A DNA stretch of 64,000 nucleotides from Dendrobium chrysotoxum (GCA_019925795.1 CM034303.1:5208001-5272000), one strand, 5' to 3'; shown: positions 1 to 13,194, counted from the stretch's first letter. Numbers and translations are program-made. Notes: generated by a model from the sequence alone, not told the origin.

Positions 1-57
1 TCAATCAAAATTCTGATACTTTATTTCATGTAGGGAATCTTAACCTCTCTCAATTTC

Positions 58-1365
58 AACAACAACATCAAGCCTTTATCCCACTACACGGGGTCGGCTA
101 CATGAATCCTTTTTCTCCATTGTGCCATATTAAGAGTCAAATCCTCATTTAAATCTAATAAATAAGGTCATTCCTAATATTTTCTAACAAAGTCTTTTTA
201 GGTTTACCTCTACCTTTTTTAACATAAGTCAAATATAATACATCTAGTCTCCTAATCGGGTCATCAGAAGGCCGCAATTTTATGTGACCAAACCATCTAA
301 GGCGACTCTCCCTAATCTTATCTTCCACTGGAGCTATTCCAACCTTTTCACATATATGCTCATTTCATATCTTGTCTCTCTCTAAGAGCAAAGCAACTCA
401 TCCACTTGAGCATCCTCATCTCTGTAACACTTAGCTTAATATTATCCTTTTCTTTTAATGGCCAACATTCTGCACCATAAATCATTGTAGGTCTCACCAC
501 CATCTTATAGAATTTTTCCTTAAGTTTGAGGGGGACTTTTCTATCACACAACAAGCCAGATGCATTCCTCCACTTCAACCATCTAACTTGAATTCTACTA
601 ATAATATTCCTATCTATTTCACCATCTCTGAACAATAGACCCAAGATATCTAAAACGTGTACTATTATTTATGACTTGATTGCTCAAAGTCAAAATCCCC
701 CCACAGGATTTATTACTACTAAAATTATACTCCATATATTTGATTTTAAATCTACTCAAACGAAAACCTTTAAACTCTAAGGTTGTTCTCCATAATTCAA
801 GTTTAACTTCAACTGCCTCTCTAGTTTAATCAACAAATATCATCAGCAAAAAGCATACACCAGGGTAAAACCTCTTGCAAATGTCTAATAAGAACATCCA
901 TGAATAAAGCAAAAAGATATGGACTTAAGGCTAATCCTTGATGTAATCCAACTGAAATAGGAAAATACTTGGTCAAACAACCTTGTGTTTGAACACAAGT
1001 AACAGCTCCTGCATATATATCCTTAATGATTTGAATATAAGCATTATTAGCCACTTTTTTTTCAAGAACTCCCCACAACACTTCTCTTGGAACTTTATCA
1101 TATGCTTTCTCTAAATCAATAAATATCATAGATAGATCCTCATAATTCTCTCTATACTTCTCAATCAAACCTCTCAATAAATGTATAGCTTCTATAGCAG
1201 ACCTACCCAGCATGAATCTAAATTAATTTTGAGAAACATTTGTATCACGTTATAACCTATGTTCCATAACTCTCTCCCATAGTTTTAAAGTACGACACAT
1301 TAACTTAATTCCTCTATAGTTCGTACAATCTTGTGCATCAACTTTATTCTTAAAAATAAAAATCA
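58..1365 (-). mobile_element. RTE-type LINE, decayed reverse transcriptase and 3' end
   Basis: Read on the minus strand, this is the C-terminal part of a non-LTR reverse transcriptase. Between about 1350 and 830 the translation gives NYRGIKLM-like residues, an LEKAYDKVP block and LFADD, the catalytic Asp pair (around 835-850). Further on (645-360) comes the typical C-terminal stretch with RPTMIYGAECW. The 3' end at about 58-110 carries the sequence specifying a GATTCATGTAGCCGAC-type tail ending in (GTT)n, a hallmark of plant RTE elements. Several in-frame stops and frameshifts break the ORF, and the endonuclease half is absent, so the copy is 5'-truncated and dead. A second fragment of the same family lies at 39381-39619. 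Confidence 0.88.
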
Positions 1366-4300
1366 ACCTCTCAATTTCAAAAATAGAAATTTAATATATC
1401 ATTAATTTCTTAGTAAATTTATTTATTCAAAGCAAAACCATATTAATCCAAATCCAAACTAATACAAAATATCCTTCAAAATTATTCTCCACAATATCAC
1501 TGGCACCTTCCTCGCAACTTTTTGAGATGGAGTGGGGTAGATTGAAGTGGTTAGAACAGGATAAGATGAAGAATGGAAGATAATGTGGGTTGAAGGATGA
1601 TTTGGAGTAAAAAATAAAGGATGAGGATGGCAATGTGGATGAGGCATTGGAGGGTGAAGATGAGGAATAACAGGAAGATGTCGATGAGGTGTTGGTGCAA
1701 CTAAAAATCGACAGTGCACTAGCATACTCAGCGGATGATGAGGAAGAATATGAAGAGGGGGAAGGAGGCAAAGTACTTTAATGCCATAATGATAACAAAG
1801 ACGATGATGGTGGTAATAATAATCATGATGGCGGCAATGATAATCATTATGGCAAGGAAGAAATGCACATAGAGTACCATGTTTGGCTTATGGCCTATGC
1901 TAAACGTTAAGAGGATGCAATTGGCTTTGACCCTGGAAAAGAGAAGCTAATGATGAGATCACTGATAAGGATAATGATTATGGTGACACTAGGAAGGACC
2001 ATCTAAAAAAGGTAGATGATTTGATGATGATTCTTACTATGACTCTAACTAATGATAATGATGACTATAACGATGAGAACATATTTTGCAAAATAACAAA
2101 TTTATTAATTTTCATCATTTTATTGAATAGAACTAAATTAATATTAATTTTATAGAATGCAAAGAGCTTCAAAACCTCTAAAAGATGTGATGATATTACT
2201 TTCAAGCTTGTATATATATGCAAGTAACCAAATGAGCCTTAAGCAATATCTTAAAAAGCTGATTGAAGAGGATTCTCTTGCCTATCATAAATAAATCAAT
2301 TTTGATATTATTATCATAATCATCTTTTTTAAGGAATTAGAATTTTATTTCAAATTTTACAATTTATTATAGTGTATAGAATTAATAAGTAAAAAGAAAA
2401 TCCTATAATCAGATTATCTTAGCCTTACAAACTACATATTAAAAAGTAGCTTAATAACTTGACTAAATCACGAATGCCTAGGAAATAGAAGCAGCAAAAA
2501 TGTTTATTGCTTTGCTCTTTATATGGCTTTCAACTTAGATATAGATGAGTAGATTTTGCAGTAAAAATAATCTAATGCGAACTTTATATTGAAAACTAGT
2601 TATAATTATATCAAATAAGCAATTTTAATATTATCTGAATAATTCTTTAAAATAATGAGCCAAATGCACTAAGTGCATGTATATATTTACCAAGCAACCA
2701 CAAAGTTCATTGGATCACTTATAATCAAAATATAATAGAAAATTCATCAAGGTAACCCTAATCCACCTCACAAAACTATCCAGCAAACGAGGTCCACATC
2801 CAACGCAACATTGTAGCATTAAGCGGAGTTTTGCCTTTTCAAAAGGATTGAAAAGGACACACAAATATGGCACAGTAATTATTAAGCCCACAATAAATGT
2901 TGAATAGCCAAGTGTAGAGCAACTAAATGCTGAAATCATCCGGATCCACTAAGGTTGGTGTCCAAAACCTTTCAGATGAATGGCGCCAAATTAGGGATGA
3001 CCTTGGGTTATTGTGTAAGGTCAAGTAAACATAAAACGCTAAGATGGCTTAAGACAAGGGCATACACAAACCTATCTACCTAAGGCAATATGTTTAGACA
3101 ATTGACTTACTCGAATGCAACTCACTCAAAGGCAAGATGCAGGTCTCACAAGCTTTCCAAGCAATTAGGGTTTTGTCAAAGGTGGGTTTGATAGTACGTG
3201 ATACATGGCCAAGTTAGATAATTGAGTGTATGAGTGCTTAAAAACCAAGCAAACACTAAAGAATGAAACTTCACTAAATACAATGGAAGATGATACCAAA
3301 CCTGCTTCATGGTGATGACTTCTCCTTGTTTTAACCCTTCCCGCTTGGCTGAAACGGTCCTTCTCTCCAAGCTTGGCTGAAACGGTCCTTCTCCTTAGCT
3401 TCCAAATCCTCCTCAACTCCTTTGGGCTCTCAATTTGGTAGGGAAGATAAGTAGGGTGAGTGTTGTTCAGATGAAAAATAGAAAGAGGGAGAGGACCCAA
3501 TTTAATGGAGCTTTGGAGTTTTAGAGAGAAGGCAGTTGTCTGCCAAAAGAAAGAGAGGATGATATCGCTAGCTAGGTTTAGCTTATGGTTTTTGAGCAAT
3601 AAAATTCCACTTCCAATGTTTTTTACATTATTATAAGAACAATGAATAGTTCTAGAAAATTCAAATACATGAAATTTGAATTCAAAAATAACATGAAAAG
3701 AACCAATAATGCATGGTAATAAATTTTAACATAAACTAATCATTTTGAAATGAAAATTATCTCCAATTATTATTAATATAATCAGCCAAAAGGAGGATGG
3801 AGGTGGTTCCTCATATTTTTAGCTTGATTATATTTCTCACCTCCAGTTTAAAATTGCTCCAATTTGAATTCCTCCATATAAGGTTGGTTGCCACTTCTTT
3901 TTGGATGAGATTGGTTTTGAATTTGAATATTCAATCCAGAAATATTCCGTTGATGCCAATGAAAGTTCCTAGTATCCTTTGAAGTCTTCTGGACTTTTCT
4001 CAAAGCATTTAAAAAGCTCTAGAAACGTTATTTCTAAATTTAGACTTGCCTTGAAGTTTTAAGTTGGATCCCCCTGAATCAAGAAAGCAACTAAGAAATA
4101 GTAAGCCCATCCCAAAATATTTGTTTTGAATGAGTAAGAGCACGAATAAGAATATGCCGCCCTCCTTTGCCTCTCCTCTTGGTTTTTATTGGCTTCACGC
4201 TCCTTGGACTCAATTTGTTCAATGAAATCATAACCCTCAATTTTTAGGTATTAAGTTAGCTTATCACTCCTCAAATCCTTTTAATCATTTATTTCTTTGT

Positions 4301-7300
4301 GACCAAATAACAAATTCCTTGAACAATTAGACCCTTTTGTTGAATTTTTCATAGGTTCATTAATTATTTTTCAATCCTTTTATTCATGAAGCGTTATCTT
4401 TTATGAAATCTACTTCAATGATTCTTACTTCAAAACTATCAAACTATTGAAAAACATTTAAAATCAAAGCCAATTATAACAAAAAAACCAAATGAACAAT
4501 TCCTTGAGCTTTATTTTCTTAAACTAAACCACAACCTGACACCTAACCAAATATCTTGGTTTAGCATGGTTTGCCATAATGGTGGTTTGATTTGGGTTTC
4601 ATATTTTGTTAATTGGTTTGGTTTGATTCAGTTTTAAATACTTGAAAATTTAGAACCAAACCAAAGTACCAAACTATGCACACATTGCTTGGATCAACTC
4701 TTATCACATGTGAAGAAATAAAAGCATTAACCTCAAATTATTTAACAATGGATCAATAGAAAATTTTGTGCGTATAAGATGTTTGTGACTTGACTCAAAG
4801 AAAATCTTAGCATGTAATTTTTTAAGAAAATCGCAACCGTGAATTACTTATCCAGTTATCCCATCCTTTATTCATTTATTTTACTTCTTATCTGATTCTC
4901 GATTGATTTTCATTGGATACATCCTATTCATCTAAACTTCCCTATATATCCTATTTACTTTTCTCATCACTTTCCCAGCTTCGTAGAGACACCATTTTTT
5001 TTGTAGATGAGAAATAGCGACCTCTGGAGAAGCCATTAAATCAAGTAATGCTGATGGACTTGGTGAAAAATATAATCAACAATGCTGCTAAAGAAAAAGG
5101 CATTCTATTGTAGAAGTTCTTAGAGAAATCAAGAATCGTAGAAGCCTCGAAGAAATCACTCATGTCGCCAGAGAGGATGGGCAAGTTCATCAAAGAAGAT
5201 AAGACTGAAAAAGCACATGGAAAGCCGCCAACATCGTTATAAGAAAGGCCAATCATCTTGATGTTCACCAAAGAAGCCAAGAATGTCGAAGTAAAGGAAT
5301 AATTAGAAGTCTTTGTAATTTATCAATTTTTAAGGCCACTAAATGAGTTATCAAATCCTTTGGTTTAGCCATTTTAATTATGTTCTATTATTGATGGCCA
5401 TAATTAAGATTTTTTGTTGATAAAACATCAGTATTTTTTTTCCCGAGAAACTCTAGAGTATTTTTGTGAGATTTTTTTTTTTTTTGGCACGTGACATAAT
5501 TTATTCAGATATTGGCTCAAATTCAGCATAAGAGTTGTCTATTTTGTAACTTAAATATTATGCAAAGAGCACACCAAAAAAAGGGGGTAACCTTAACATG
5601 TCATTTTAAGGAGCATTAGAGTTTGAACTTTACTTCCAACTTCAAAAATAAAAGTGACTTTGTTTACTTCACATCCTACCAGATAGCTTCAAGTAAATAG
5701 AATCACTTTGTTATTTTCTAGATATGTCATCTTCCTCACTTATTCTTACAGGAAACAATGCTTTGCTTGATAAAAGGATTTATTTACACACATAAATAAC
5801 AATAATTTAAGAGATTTTTTTTCCTTTTATTTTTTTTTCTTTCCTTATTATATTTCAAGCTAAAATAATGAACTTATTCAATGGACAATAAATACCAGTT
5901 TTATAAATGCTTGAAATACCTTCGCATTACTTTCTTTCATGATTTTTCTAAAAGAAGCATGCTAAATTTAGCAAATTTTAGCTCTACAGCAATCAAATTC
6001 AACACTAGAAAAAGATGTCAAGGTTGTTAAGCTAATAGGTCAGTCTAGTTAAAATGTATTTTGGTAGCATCATACTAATTCATAAGGGTTTTATACACTC
6101 GAATGTTTTAAGAATAACAACTATAAAATGGTATTTAATTTCTTTCTGCGTGTGCAATTAATTAATTACACTTCTTAAATGACAGAAGTTTTTAATCCCA
6201 AAAGAATATGGTTTCAAACATGTAATTAATTAATCCTAGGTTGAAAATTATAATTAATATCATTCAATAGATTTAGCCAACCTTGTAAGTGCCATCAGGA
6301 TTCTCGATTATATTATTAACACTCTTAAATGATAATGAAAAAAATTGTGTCCATAACATAATTTTAGATGACTTAGTAAATAAATTAGTTGAAGTTTATT
6401 ACTGGAGTGCATTTTTATTCTATTAATTTGGCTATAATAAGATGGTTAGGGCCTAAAATTTTAAATTTGAATTAGTATTCTCACTTTTACTAATTTTTTA
6501 TGCTAAAAAATTTGGAATAATAAAAATCCAAACAAAAAGAAAACTTTCAGAAACATTAAATTCATTAGAAAATTTAAGATCAGCCTAGACCACAGGCACT
6601 AATTTCACAGATATTTTTAATATTTACAAGAATAATTTAAAAAAAAATTAATAGAAATTATTATGTCATATGTATTGCAATTTATCACTCATAGCTTAAT
6701 AATTATAATAAATAAACAATCGTTTGAATTATTATTTAAAATTATTTAATTATTAATTCAAAAAACATTTACTTCATTAACTATTGCAACTTTTTTAAAT
6801 TTAATCACTCGTAGTACGAGCGTGTATGTGCGCATATATACATATATATATATATATATTCAAAATGAGGAAAAGAAAAAAGTTATAATTTTCCAGAAAC
6901 ACCAAGGCAATGCAACATCTATAGATCAGCGTAATAAAATTAGGAAAAGAAAAAAGTTATAATTTTCCAGCACTGCAATATTAGACAGGTTGGTCAAATT
7001 ATTATTGCAAGATTAAGAAGCAAAAAGAGAAGACCATAAGACCTAAATTAACAGGGATAGAAATTGTTCACAATGATTTGTGAATCATAGGTTTGACATA
7101 TCAAATAGTACTCAATAGAAATAAATGAAAAAAAAATTATAAAATCAACCAAAAATAGTCATGATTGAACTAAGGATGCAAAACTTTGGTTTCATTCAAA
7201 TTTAAACTTATCCAAATTTGATTACATGGTAAGTTCAAAGAAACAAAATAAGGTGAGGAAGGAAACTTTATGTACTTGTGTTAAGTATTTTCATACACCT

Positions 7301-8944
7301 ATCTATTTGAAAGGTATCAATGTGATGGTAAGAAGTACCACGTGAAGATGCCATAGAACATAGGAACAATTTCATTTCCATCACGATGTTTGTTTGGTTG
7401 TCTTCCTTGACCCTGACAAGATTGCCCGATAGGTCATTGGATTCAAAGGAAACCCACCTAAGAAAAAAAATCATTGACTCAAAAGCAAAAGTAATGCAAA
7501 ACCAAATCAGACCCACATTGGGGTCCAAGTCACCAAATCAGTCACTTCAATAGCTAGGCCAAGCTAGATATAGAAAAACGCTGTCAGACTACAACCCCGC
7601 CATAACCATATGTAGCGATCTTTGGTTCAAATCTATTTTAAGAGAAACTCATTAATTTATTATATTTGAATCATTTCTAATCAAGCTGACTTTAAGAGTC
7701 TTGATTAAGATGGAAAGATGTTGATGTTTTATAAATGGCAAGAGAATGTTATAGCAGCATATTAAAATATATATACTAAAAATCACTAAGAACACTACAT
7801 TGTGTGTGTGTGTTTTTCCCAATAATTAAAGATAAAGTAGTTGTGATAAGAATGATAATAATATAATGAATCTAGGTCACAACTATAAAGATATAGTCTA
7901 AAATTATCACATTAGAGTATCGGATACTGACCACTATAAGAGAAAATTATAGAACAACTTTACGAGATTTGGGAACGCACAAAAAGGCTACAAGATGCAC
8001 CAATTGGACTGAGGGATAGGAATAATGTTGAAAAAAAAAACAAGGAAAAAAAAAGGAAAAGAAGAGAAAAGAAAGCATGATGTATGAATAGTAACCAAGC
8101 TAGAAATATAAACTAAACACCACATACAACAATTTAAGGGAACGAATGGAATAGGAAAACTATCAAATAAGATAATTACTGAAAATATTTATCAGTGCCT
8201 GAAGTTCAACTATTCAATGAGATCTATCTTCTAGTTTGTTGCTCGCTAAAGTAAAGAAGGTTTGCATGGGCCCAAATAGTACAATACTCATAGAAAGCAA
8301 GAAAAGTACACAGTGAATGATGTATGATTGGTTGCTGAAACAAGAAACAATTTCAGGATGAAGAAATGTAATATTTTTGCTTTTGAGATTTACACATAAG
8401 CTGCCTACAGTTAGTGTTTCCAATGTGCATAATACATTAAGCTCATTTCAGTGCAAACATCTCAAAATTTCAGCTACTTTCACCCCAATCAATTCATGAA
8501 CTACCCAATAATTTACCTAAATCTAAATATTCGACTACTAAATTCAAAGGAGTGGCTCTTTTTTTGCCGCTCCACCCGCATGCACTCCATATTAGAACTG
8601 AAAAGAAATAAATTAAATATTTTCTTTGTAGATATTAACAAACTCTGAAATTCAGTAGTTCAACCAAATAAATATTTATCAATGAGTTATTAATATCTCA
8701 AACAGTTCACCACTGAACTTCATGGTACATGAACTCTCAAGAATTAGCCTACCCAGGACTTGGATGGGCATAGTACAGGTCGTACATGTAAAAAAAATGA
8801 TGCATAACACAGACATTAAAAACTAAAGCAAGCATAAACTGAATGAAATTAGCCTGCAGAAATCTAACAAAGAGCTGGACGAAATTGTCACACTTTATCA
8901 TTTAACAAATTCACATAATTTATAGCAATGATAAACATGAATAC
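1366..8944. other. 7.6 kb with no recognisable gene
   Basis: AT-rich DNA with no gene I can recognise. It lies directly 3' of the last visible Alfin-like exon, so it may be that gene's third intron rather than intergenic DNA. Contents: a GAT/GAG-rich stretch at about 1550-2080 encoding runs of Asp and Glu with frequent stops; a 28-bp direct duplication at 3343-3390; a short (TA)n at 6838-6860; AT-rich filler elsewhere. I searched it by eye on the minus strand for the missing Alfin-like exons (a RLFNMINDLPT-like exon and a Cys-rich PHD finger) and did not find them. Confidence 0.5.
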
Positions 8945-10246
8945 CTTGCTTCTTTGTCAAATCCAAAGCGCGCACCAAAATAGAATGCAACAGCCAGTAA
9001 CCATGCATCGCTGTGAACTGCCACTAGTGATAGCCAGTCCTTCTCATCCATGCCATCCCTGGCAAAATTTATGCCTAATGCAGGCTCAGGAAGTTCCGGA
9101 GGGACTTCCTCAGCAGGCAAGTTTACTTCCCATGTCTCAGTAGGAAACCCATACAGACATAAGTTATCCTTCTCTGCACATAACAAAAAGGGAATAATTT
9201 TATGAAGCGCCTTTAGCATATCAATCAATCTCCACAAAAATATTACCGGCTTAACCATCAACGAATATTCATAAATTCCATTTTCTAAATATAGGCAACA
9301 ACTAAGGCCTAGTTTGATTGGGCGTTTTTGGTGCTTATTCCTTTTTAAAACAGTAAAATTTATTTTTCTTTACTGTTTGGTTTGTCAAATCTCGTTCCCA
9401 ATAACTCCATTTTTTTCATTTTTCTGCTGTTTTGAAAAAGCTTTTTATATATGCTTCTCCGTTAGAAAACTCCTTTTTCTAAACCGATGTTTCTTAAAAC
9501 TACCTTTTACAAAAGTACCAAATAACCAAACGAAGCCTAAGGCTTCGTACAGCTTTATAAAGCAGTTTTTTAGTTTTTTATTCTTGAAAAAAAAAAATTT
9601 GTATTAGAAAGCTGTTTTAGAAAGCCGTAAGAAAGCTGTTCCAAATGAAGCCTAAGAATAGAGCACAAAAGCATACAACATGCTATAATGGGAAATTTGA
9701 ATGAGAACGTAAGAAACGAACATTTACTACAAGTTATTAAAGCTAAATCATTCACAAAAACATCAATAGACTAACAAAAATGTGCCTAGAAGTTGTGGGC
9801 AAAACGTGTTATGTCTAAAACAATTGAAAAAGCAAGCAAATGCCACATTCAAAGCCCTCAATGGAAAGAGGAAGCATGATAGGTAAAATAAATTAAATCA
9901 CCCCTATTCTAATATCGGAGAAACCATCCTCCGCGATAAAATGTACGCAGGGTTATAATCAGCTAGTAATCTCATCCAGGATCCAGTAACCACAAAGAAA
10001 AGTACACATAGGAGAAAACTCACCAGGATCACAGAGCTGGTAGAACTTCTCCACCTCTGCAGCAAAGGAAAAGATATTACACCATCACCCAAAATACAAC
10101 ACAAAAAAGAGATACAACACGATCAGAAGGAGAAACAGAGAAAGACCAGTAGTAAGAGCCTTGATCATCCCAGCCCTCCTGCCCCTAAAATCCCTGAAAA
10201 CCTCCTCCGCCGTCCGCGGATTGTAAGCACCCGGTCCTCCATCCAT
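8945..10246 (-). CDS. Alfin-like (AL) PHD-family protein, first three coding exons
   Basis: Minus-strand exons: 10147-10246 (start ATG at 10246), 10024-10056 and 8945-9173. All have GT/AG borders and phases that join (100+33+229 nt). The predicted 120 residues begin MDGGPGAYNPRTAEEVF and include ALTTEVEKFYQLCDPEKDNL, VNLPAEEVPPELPEPALGIN and FYFGARFGFDKEAR. This is the highly conserved N-terminal Alfin domain. Family members are nuclear proteins of roughly 230-260 aa that bind H3K4me3 through a C-terminal PHD finger. Exon 3 ends at a good donor (AG|gtattc), so the gene should continue, but no matching exon is seen down to position 1. Either the next intron runs past the window edge or the gene is 3'-truncated. 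Intron 2 (9174-10023) carries two MITEs. Identification of the domain is secure; whether the gene is functional is open. Confidence 0.88.
9306..9537. mobile_element. Tourist-like (PIF/Harbinger) MITE in Alfin-like intron 2
   Basis: A 232-bp element with termini GGCCTAGTTTG and CAAACGAAGCC in inverted orientation, flanked by the trinucleotide TAA on both sides (9303-9305 and 9538-9540). TAA/TTA duplications and GGCCT-type ends are characteristic of Tourist/PIF-Harbinger MITEs. It carries no coding capacity. Confidence 0.75.
9541..9652. mobile_element. Second Tourist-like MITE, abutting the first
   Basis: A 112-bp element that begins GGCTTCGTACAGC and ends AAATGAAGCC. It is separated from the preceding MITE only by a shared TAA and is followed by TAA at 9653-9655. 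The inner arms (AAAGCAG and CTGTTTTAGAAAG types) match the family at 37278, 46959 and 49843. Confidence 0.75.
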
Positions 10247-10600
10247 TTGTAGCGTCACTTCTACACTGCTCGAAAGCACGTTCTCGCCCTACAATATCGT
10301 CGGCTGTTAATTTTTTTTTTTTTTTTCTGAAACAGCAACAAGCTAGTGTATATCGTCGGCTGTTGAAGAACAAAGCAAGCGCCGAATTAGGGTTTCCGTA
10401 CCCGATGAAAAACTAGCGATTCGCCCGCATCCAAACCTTCAAATTCTCTGAAAACGAATTGGGGAGGGGGATGAGAGGGAGGTAAGAAGAGGGAAGGGGA
10501 GAGAGAGAGAGGGGTGAGATGTGAGGGACAGAGGGAGAGAGAGAGTGAAGAGGGGGAGACAGAGGAGTGTTTGTTCTTTTCTGTCACCGTGAAATTATTT
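10247..10600 (-). promoter_or_regulatory. Alfin-like 5' leader with CT-rich tract
   Basis: Upstream of the Alfin-like ATG on the minus strand the sequence is a long pyrimidine-rich tract (GA repeats on the plus strand at about 10495-10555) followed by mixed sequence. CT-rich tracts close to the transcription start are common in plant housekeeping leaders. No TATA box was identified, and the exact start cannot be fixed. Confidence 0.45.
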
Positions 10601-10639
10601 CTGCTTTCTTCAACCCGATTTTGATTCTGACCGCGGAAG

Positions 10640-11330
10640 GAAATATTCTGTTTGATTATGAGGGCTCAAAATCACTTTTTTAATTACTTCATTTAACAAA
10701 GATAATACATTTTTATACTATATAATAGTAAATTGTATGTATTAAATATATAAATCCTAATATTTTGTATTATATGTATGTAAATCACCATTTTTGGTAA
10801 ATCCCTTCATATTAAAAAGAGGGATGTATTTATATGTCAATACCTAAATTCTTATATTTATTTATATACCACTTAAAATTAAATTAAAAAACACTTAAAA
10901 TTAAATAATATTAATATATTTAAAATAAAACACTAATTTCCATACATTTATTTGGATATGATATAAATATTAAAGTTGCATATAAGTAAATATGAAATTT
11001 TAAATATTAGATATGTAGATATATAAGAATTTTGTGGTATGTGTGTAAATAATATTAATATTTTTAAGAGTAGTTAAATATAGACTTTACTATCTCTGTG
11101 ATTAGTTTGATATGAAAATGAAATGTAGAGTGAATGTATTAAAGGAAAACTCCTCATTCATTTTATAATTTTTAATAATATTATTATTTATTATGTAATC
11201 CGATTCGACCCCGGTTCGGCCAGTCGAATCATGAACCTTTCTTTCTTCCGGTTCTTTGTCCAGTCCGATTTTCACAGCCTTGATGATGGGCTTACAAAAT
11301 GTTGGATTTATTTTGTGCTATAAAATTTAA
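10640..11330. repeat. AT-rich segment, diverged copy at 12815-13110
   Basis: Very AT-rich spacer. The stretch 10830-11060 (AAATTCTTATATTTATTTAT, then CATACATTTATTTGGATATG, then TATAAGAATTTTGTGG types) matches a diverged copy at about 12870-13080. This indicates a dispersed repeat rather than unique DNA. No ORF of note. Confidence 0.5.
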
Positions 11331-11334
11331 GTTG

Positions 11335-11585
11335 ACAACGAGCGTCGGTGGGCTTCGGGTGGTGCGAGAAAGGGCGAGGCGGAGGCCTTCGTTCCTTTTG
11401 GAGTGTGCGAACAGGAGGGAGAAGCACGGGAGAGTGAGAGTAGTGGAGAGTTTCCATTAGCTAAGGCGAACGGAATTTGCAATAGATGCGATGGAATGCG
11501 AATACTCAAAATAACATAGGGCCAAGATTTATTCAACGGTTTGTAAGCTACAATCAAGATGTTATATGGGGAGACTCACAAGCGA
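11335..11585. repeat. GC-rich repeat island, copy 1
   Basis: A GC-rich island in AT-rich surroundings: GGGCTTCGGGTGGTGCGAG, GGCCTTCGTTCC, then GGGGAGACTCACAAG at the right end. The same series occurs at 12560-12800, so the two are diverged direct repeats about 1.2 kb apart. Parent family not recognised. Confidence 0.55.
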
Positions 11586-11929
11586 CACTTATAATAGTAT
11601 TATAGATATGAAAATAAGATCCTTTTATCATTTTGTTTATGCTCCTAAGATATATGTCCGTGACTACTACTACTCTTTACTTTGTGGGAAACATTCTCCT
11701 ATAGTGCAAGTGGATTTTCCTTTCGAAGTAAAAAAAGGTATTCGAGTTTAACTTCTAAAATATTGCATAAAAAGTATTATTTATAGTACAATACCTTGTA
11801 ATAAAACAAGGAGAATGATAAGGAGAAAAAAAACTGATAATAATTCAATCCCATAACAACAATGATGCCTACTACGCAAAGTATATAACACCAAATATCA
11901 TATAAAGAATACCTGTATGATCTTTTACG

Positions 11930-12130
11930 ATGAGGCCATCACCAAATCGCCTTTATTTTCTGTTGAAGGCTTCGCCGTGGCAGTCGACATTAGTGATGTG
12001 GTGAGAGGCGGGGTGGGCTTTCTGTCGCTGGATGCAGAGTGAGAGTTGGTGGCAGCGACCGCAGCGTTGGCGGGGGCCGACGAGGCGATAACTGTTTTCG
12101 GAACGTATCTTGCGTGGGGACGGAAAGAGT
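11930..12130. other. GC-rich fragment, unrecognised
   Basis: Higher-GC stretch just left of a purine-rich run (12180-12370, almost only A and G on the plus strand). Both strands have short open frames but none looks like a known protein. It could be a captured gene fragment or part of the same repeat as the flanking islands. Confidence 0.3.
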
Positions 12131-12394
12131 CCTTTATTTTCTTCATTCTTTTGTGCATCAATCTTAAGAAGAAAATAGACAAGATGAAGAAGAAGAAAAT
12201 AGAAAAAGGGAAGGGAAAAAGGCAAAGAATAAGAAGGGAAGAAAGGGAAAAAAACAGAGAAAAATCAGGGGAAAATAATGAAGAAGAAAATAAGGAAGAA
12301 GAAGAAATGGAGAGGAAGATGAGGAAGGAAATGAGGAGGAAGAAAAAAAAAATAAAGGAAGAAGAAGAAATGGGTAGAAGTTACCTGTGCGTGA

Positions 12395-12800
12395 CAGAGG
12401 GCTGGCGGCAAGCCGGGCTTCGGGTCGCGCGAGAGAGGGGGATGCTGAGAGCTTCGTTCCGTCTGGGCGTGCGAACGTGAGCGCCGGCGACAAGGCGGGC
12501 TTCGGGTCGTGCGAGAGAGGGGGAGGCGGAGGGCTTCGTTCCGTCTGGGCGTGCCAACGAGAGGGCCGGCGACAGGACAGTCATCGGGTCGCGCGAGAGA
12601 GGAGGAGGCGGAGGGCTTCGTTCCGTCTGGGGCGTGCGAACAAGAGGGAGAAGAGCGCGGAAGATTAAGAGTAGCGGGAGATAAGAATGGCTAACAGATA
12701 TTTCGTGATGCGATCAAATGCGAATAGTCAAATTAATAAAGGGTGAGGATTTATTCAGCATTTTGAAATCAACGATCAAGATGTGGGGAGACTCACAAGT
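12395..12800. repeat. GC-rich island, copy 2, with ~82-bp tandem units
   Basis: Three tandem units of about 82 bp, each with GGGTCG(C/T)GCGAGAGAGG then GGCTTCGTTCCGTCTGGG then GTGCGAAC, starting near 12415, 12498 and 12580. The last unit runs into sequence shared with 11430-11581, ending in GGGGAGACTCACAAG. The island at 11335 has a single unit. Apparent ORFs on both strands here follow from the repeat. Confidence 0.7.
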
Positions 12801-13194
12801 ATGGATATGCATTTTAATTATCTTTTTTTGAAATTTCCCAATATCAATATTATTATGGGTTTATATATCTAATATCAAAATTCTTATATTTGATTATATA
12901 ACACTAAAAAATTAAATCATATTAAAAATGTTACTAATATTAACTTAATTAAATAAAACACATTTTCATACATTTATTTGAATATGATTGAGACATTATA
13001 GCAATAAATAATAAATATAAAAATTTGGGTGTTAGATATATAAATATATAAGAATTTTGTGATATTTATGTAAATATTAAAAACGTACATAATATTAATA
13101 TTTTGAAGAGAAATTTTTTTGTCAAAATATCCTAAATTACACTATGATATGCTTAAAAATATTGGATTCATCTTAGGATTTGTTATATGTTAGA

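Noticed and set aside
1427..1771. Ser-rich and Pro/His-rich minus-strand ORFs
   Set aside because: Antisense shadows of a GAT/GAG-rich stretch. No recognisable protein on either strand.
5041..5280. Possible leucine-rich-repeat receptor fragment on the minus strand
   Set aside because: SLVNIKMIGLSYNDVGG looks LRR-like, but spacing is not regular beyond one unit and no neighbouring LRR or kinase sequence was found.
12046..12480. Lys/Glu-rich ORF on the plus strand
   Set aside because: Encoded by a purine-only tract (AAG/GAA runs). Simple sequence, not a protein family.
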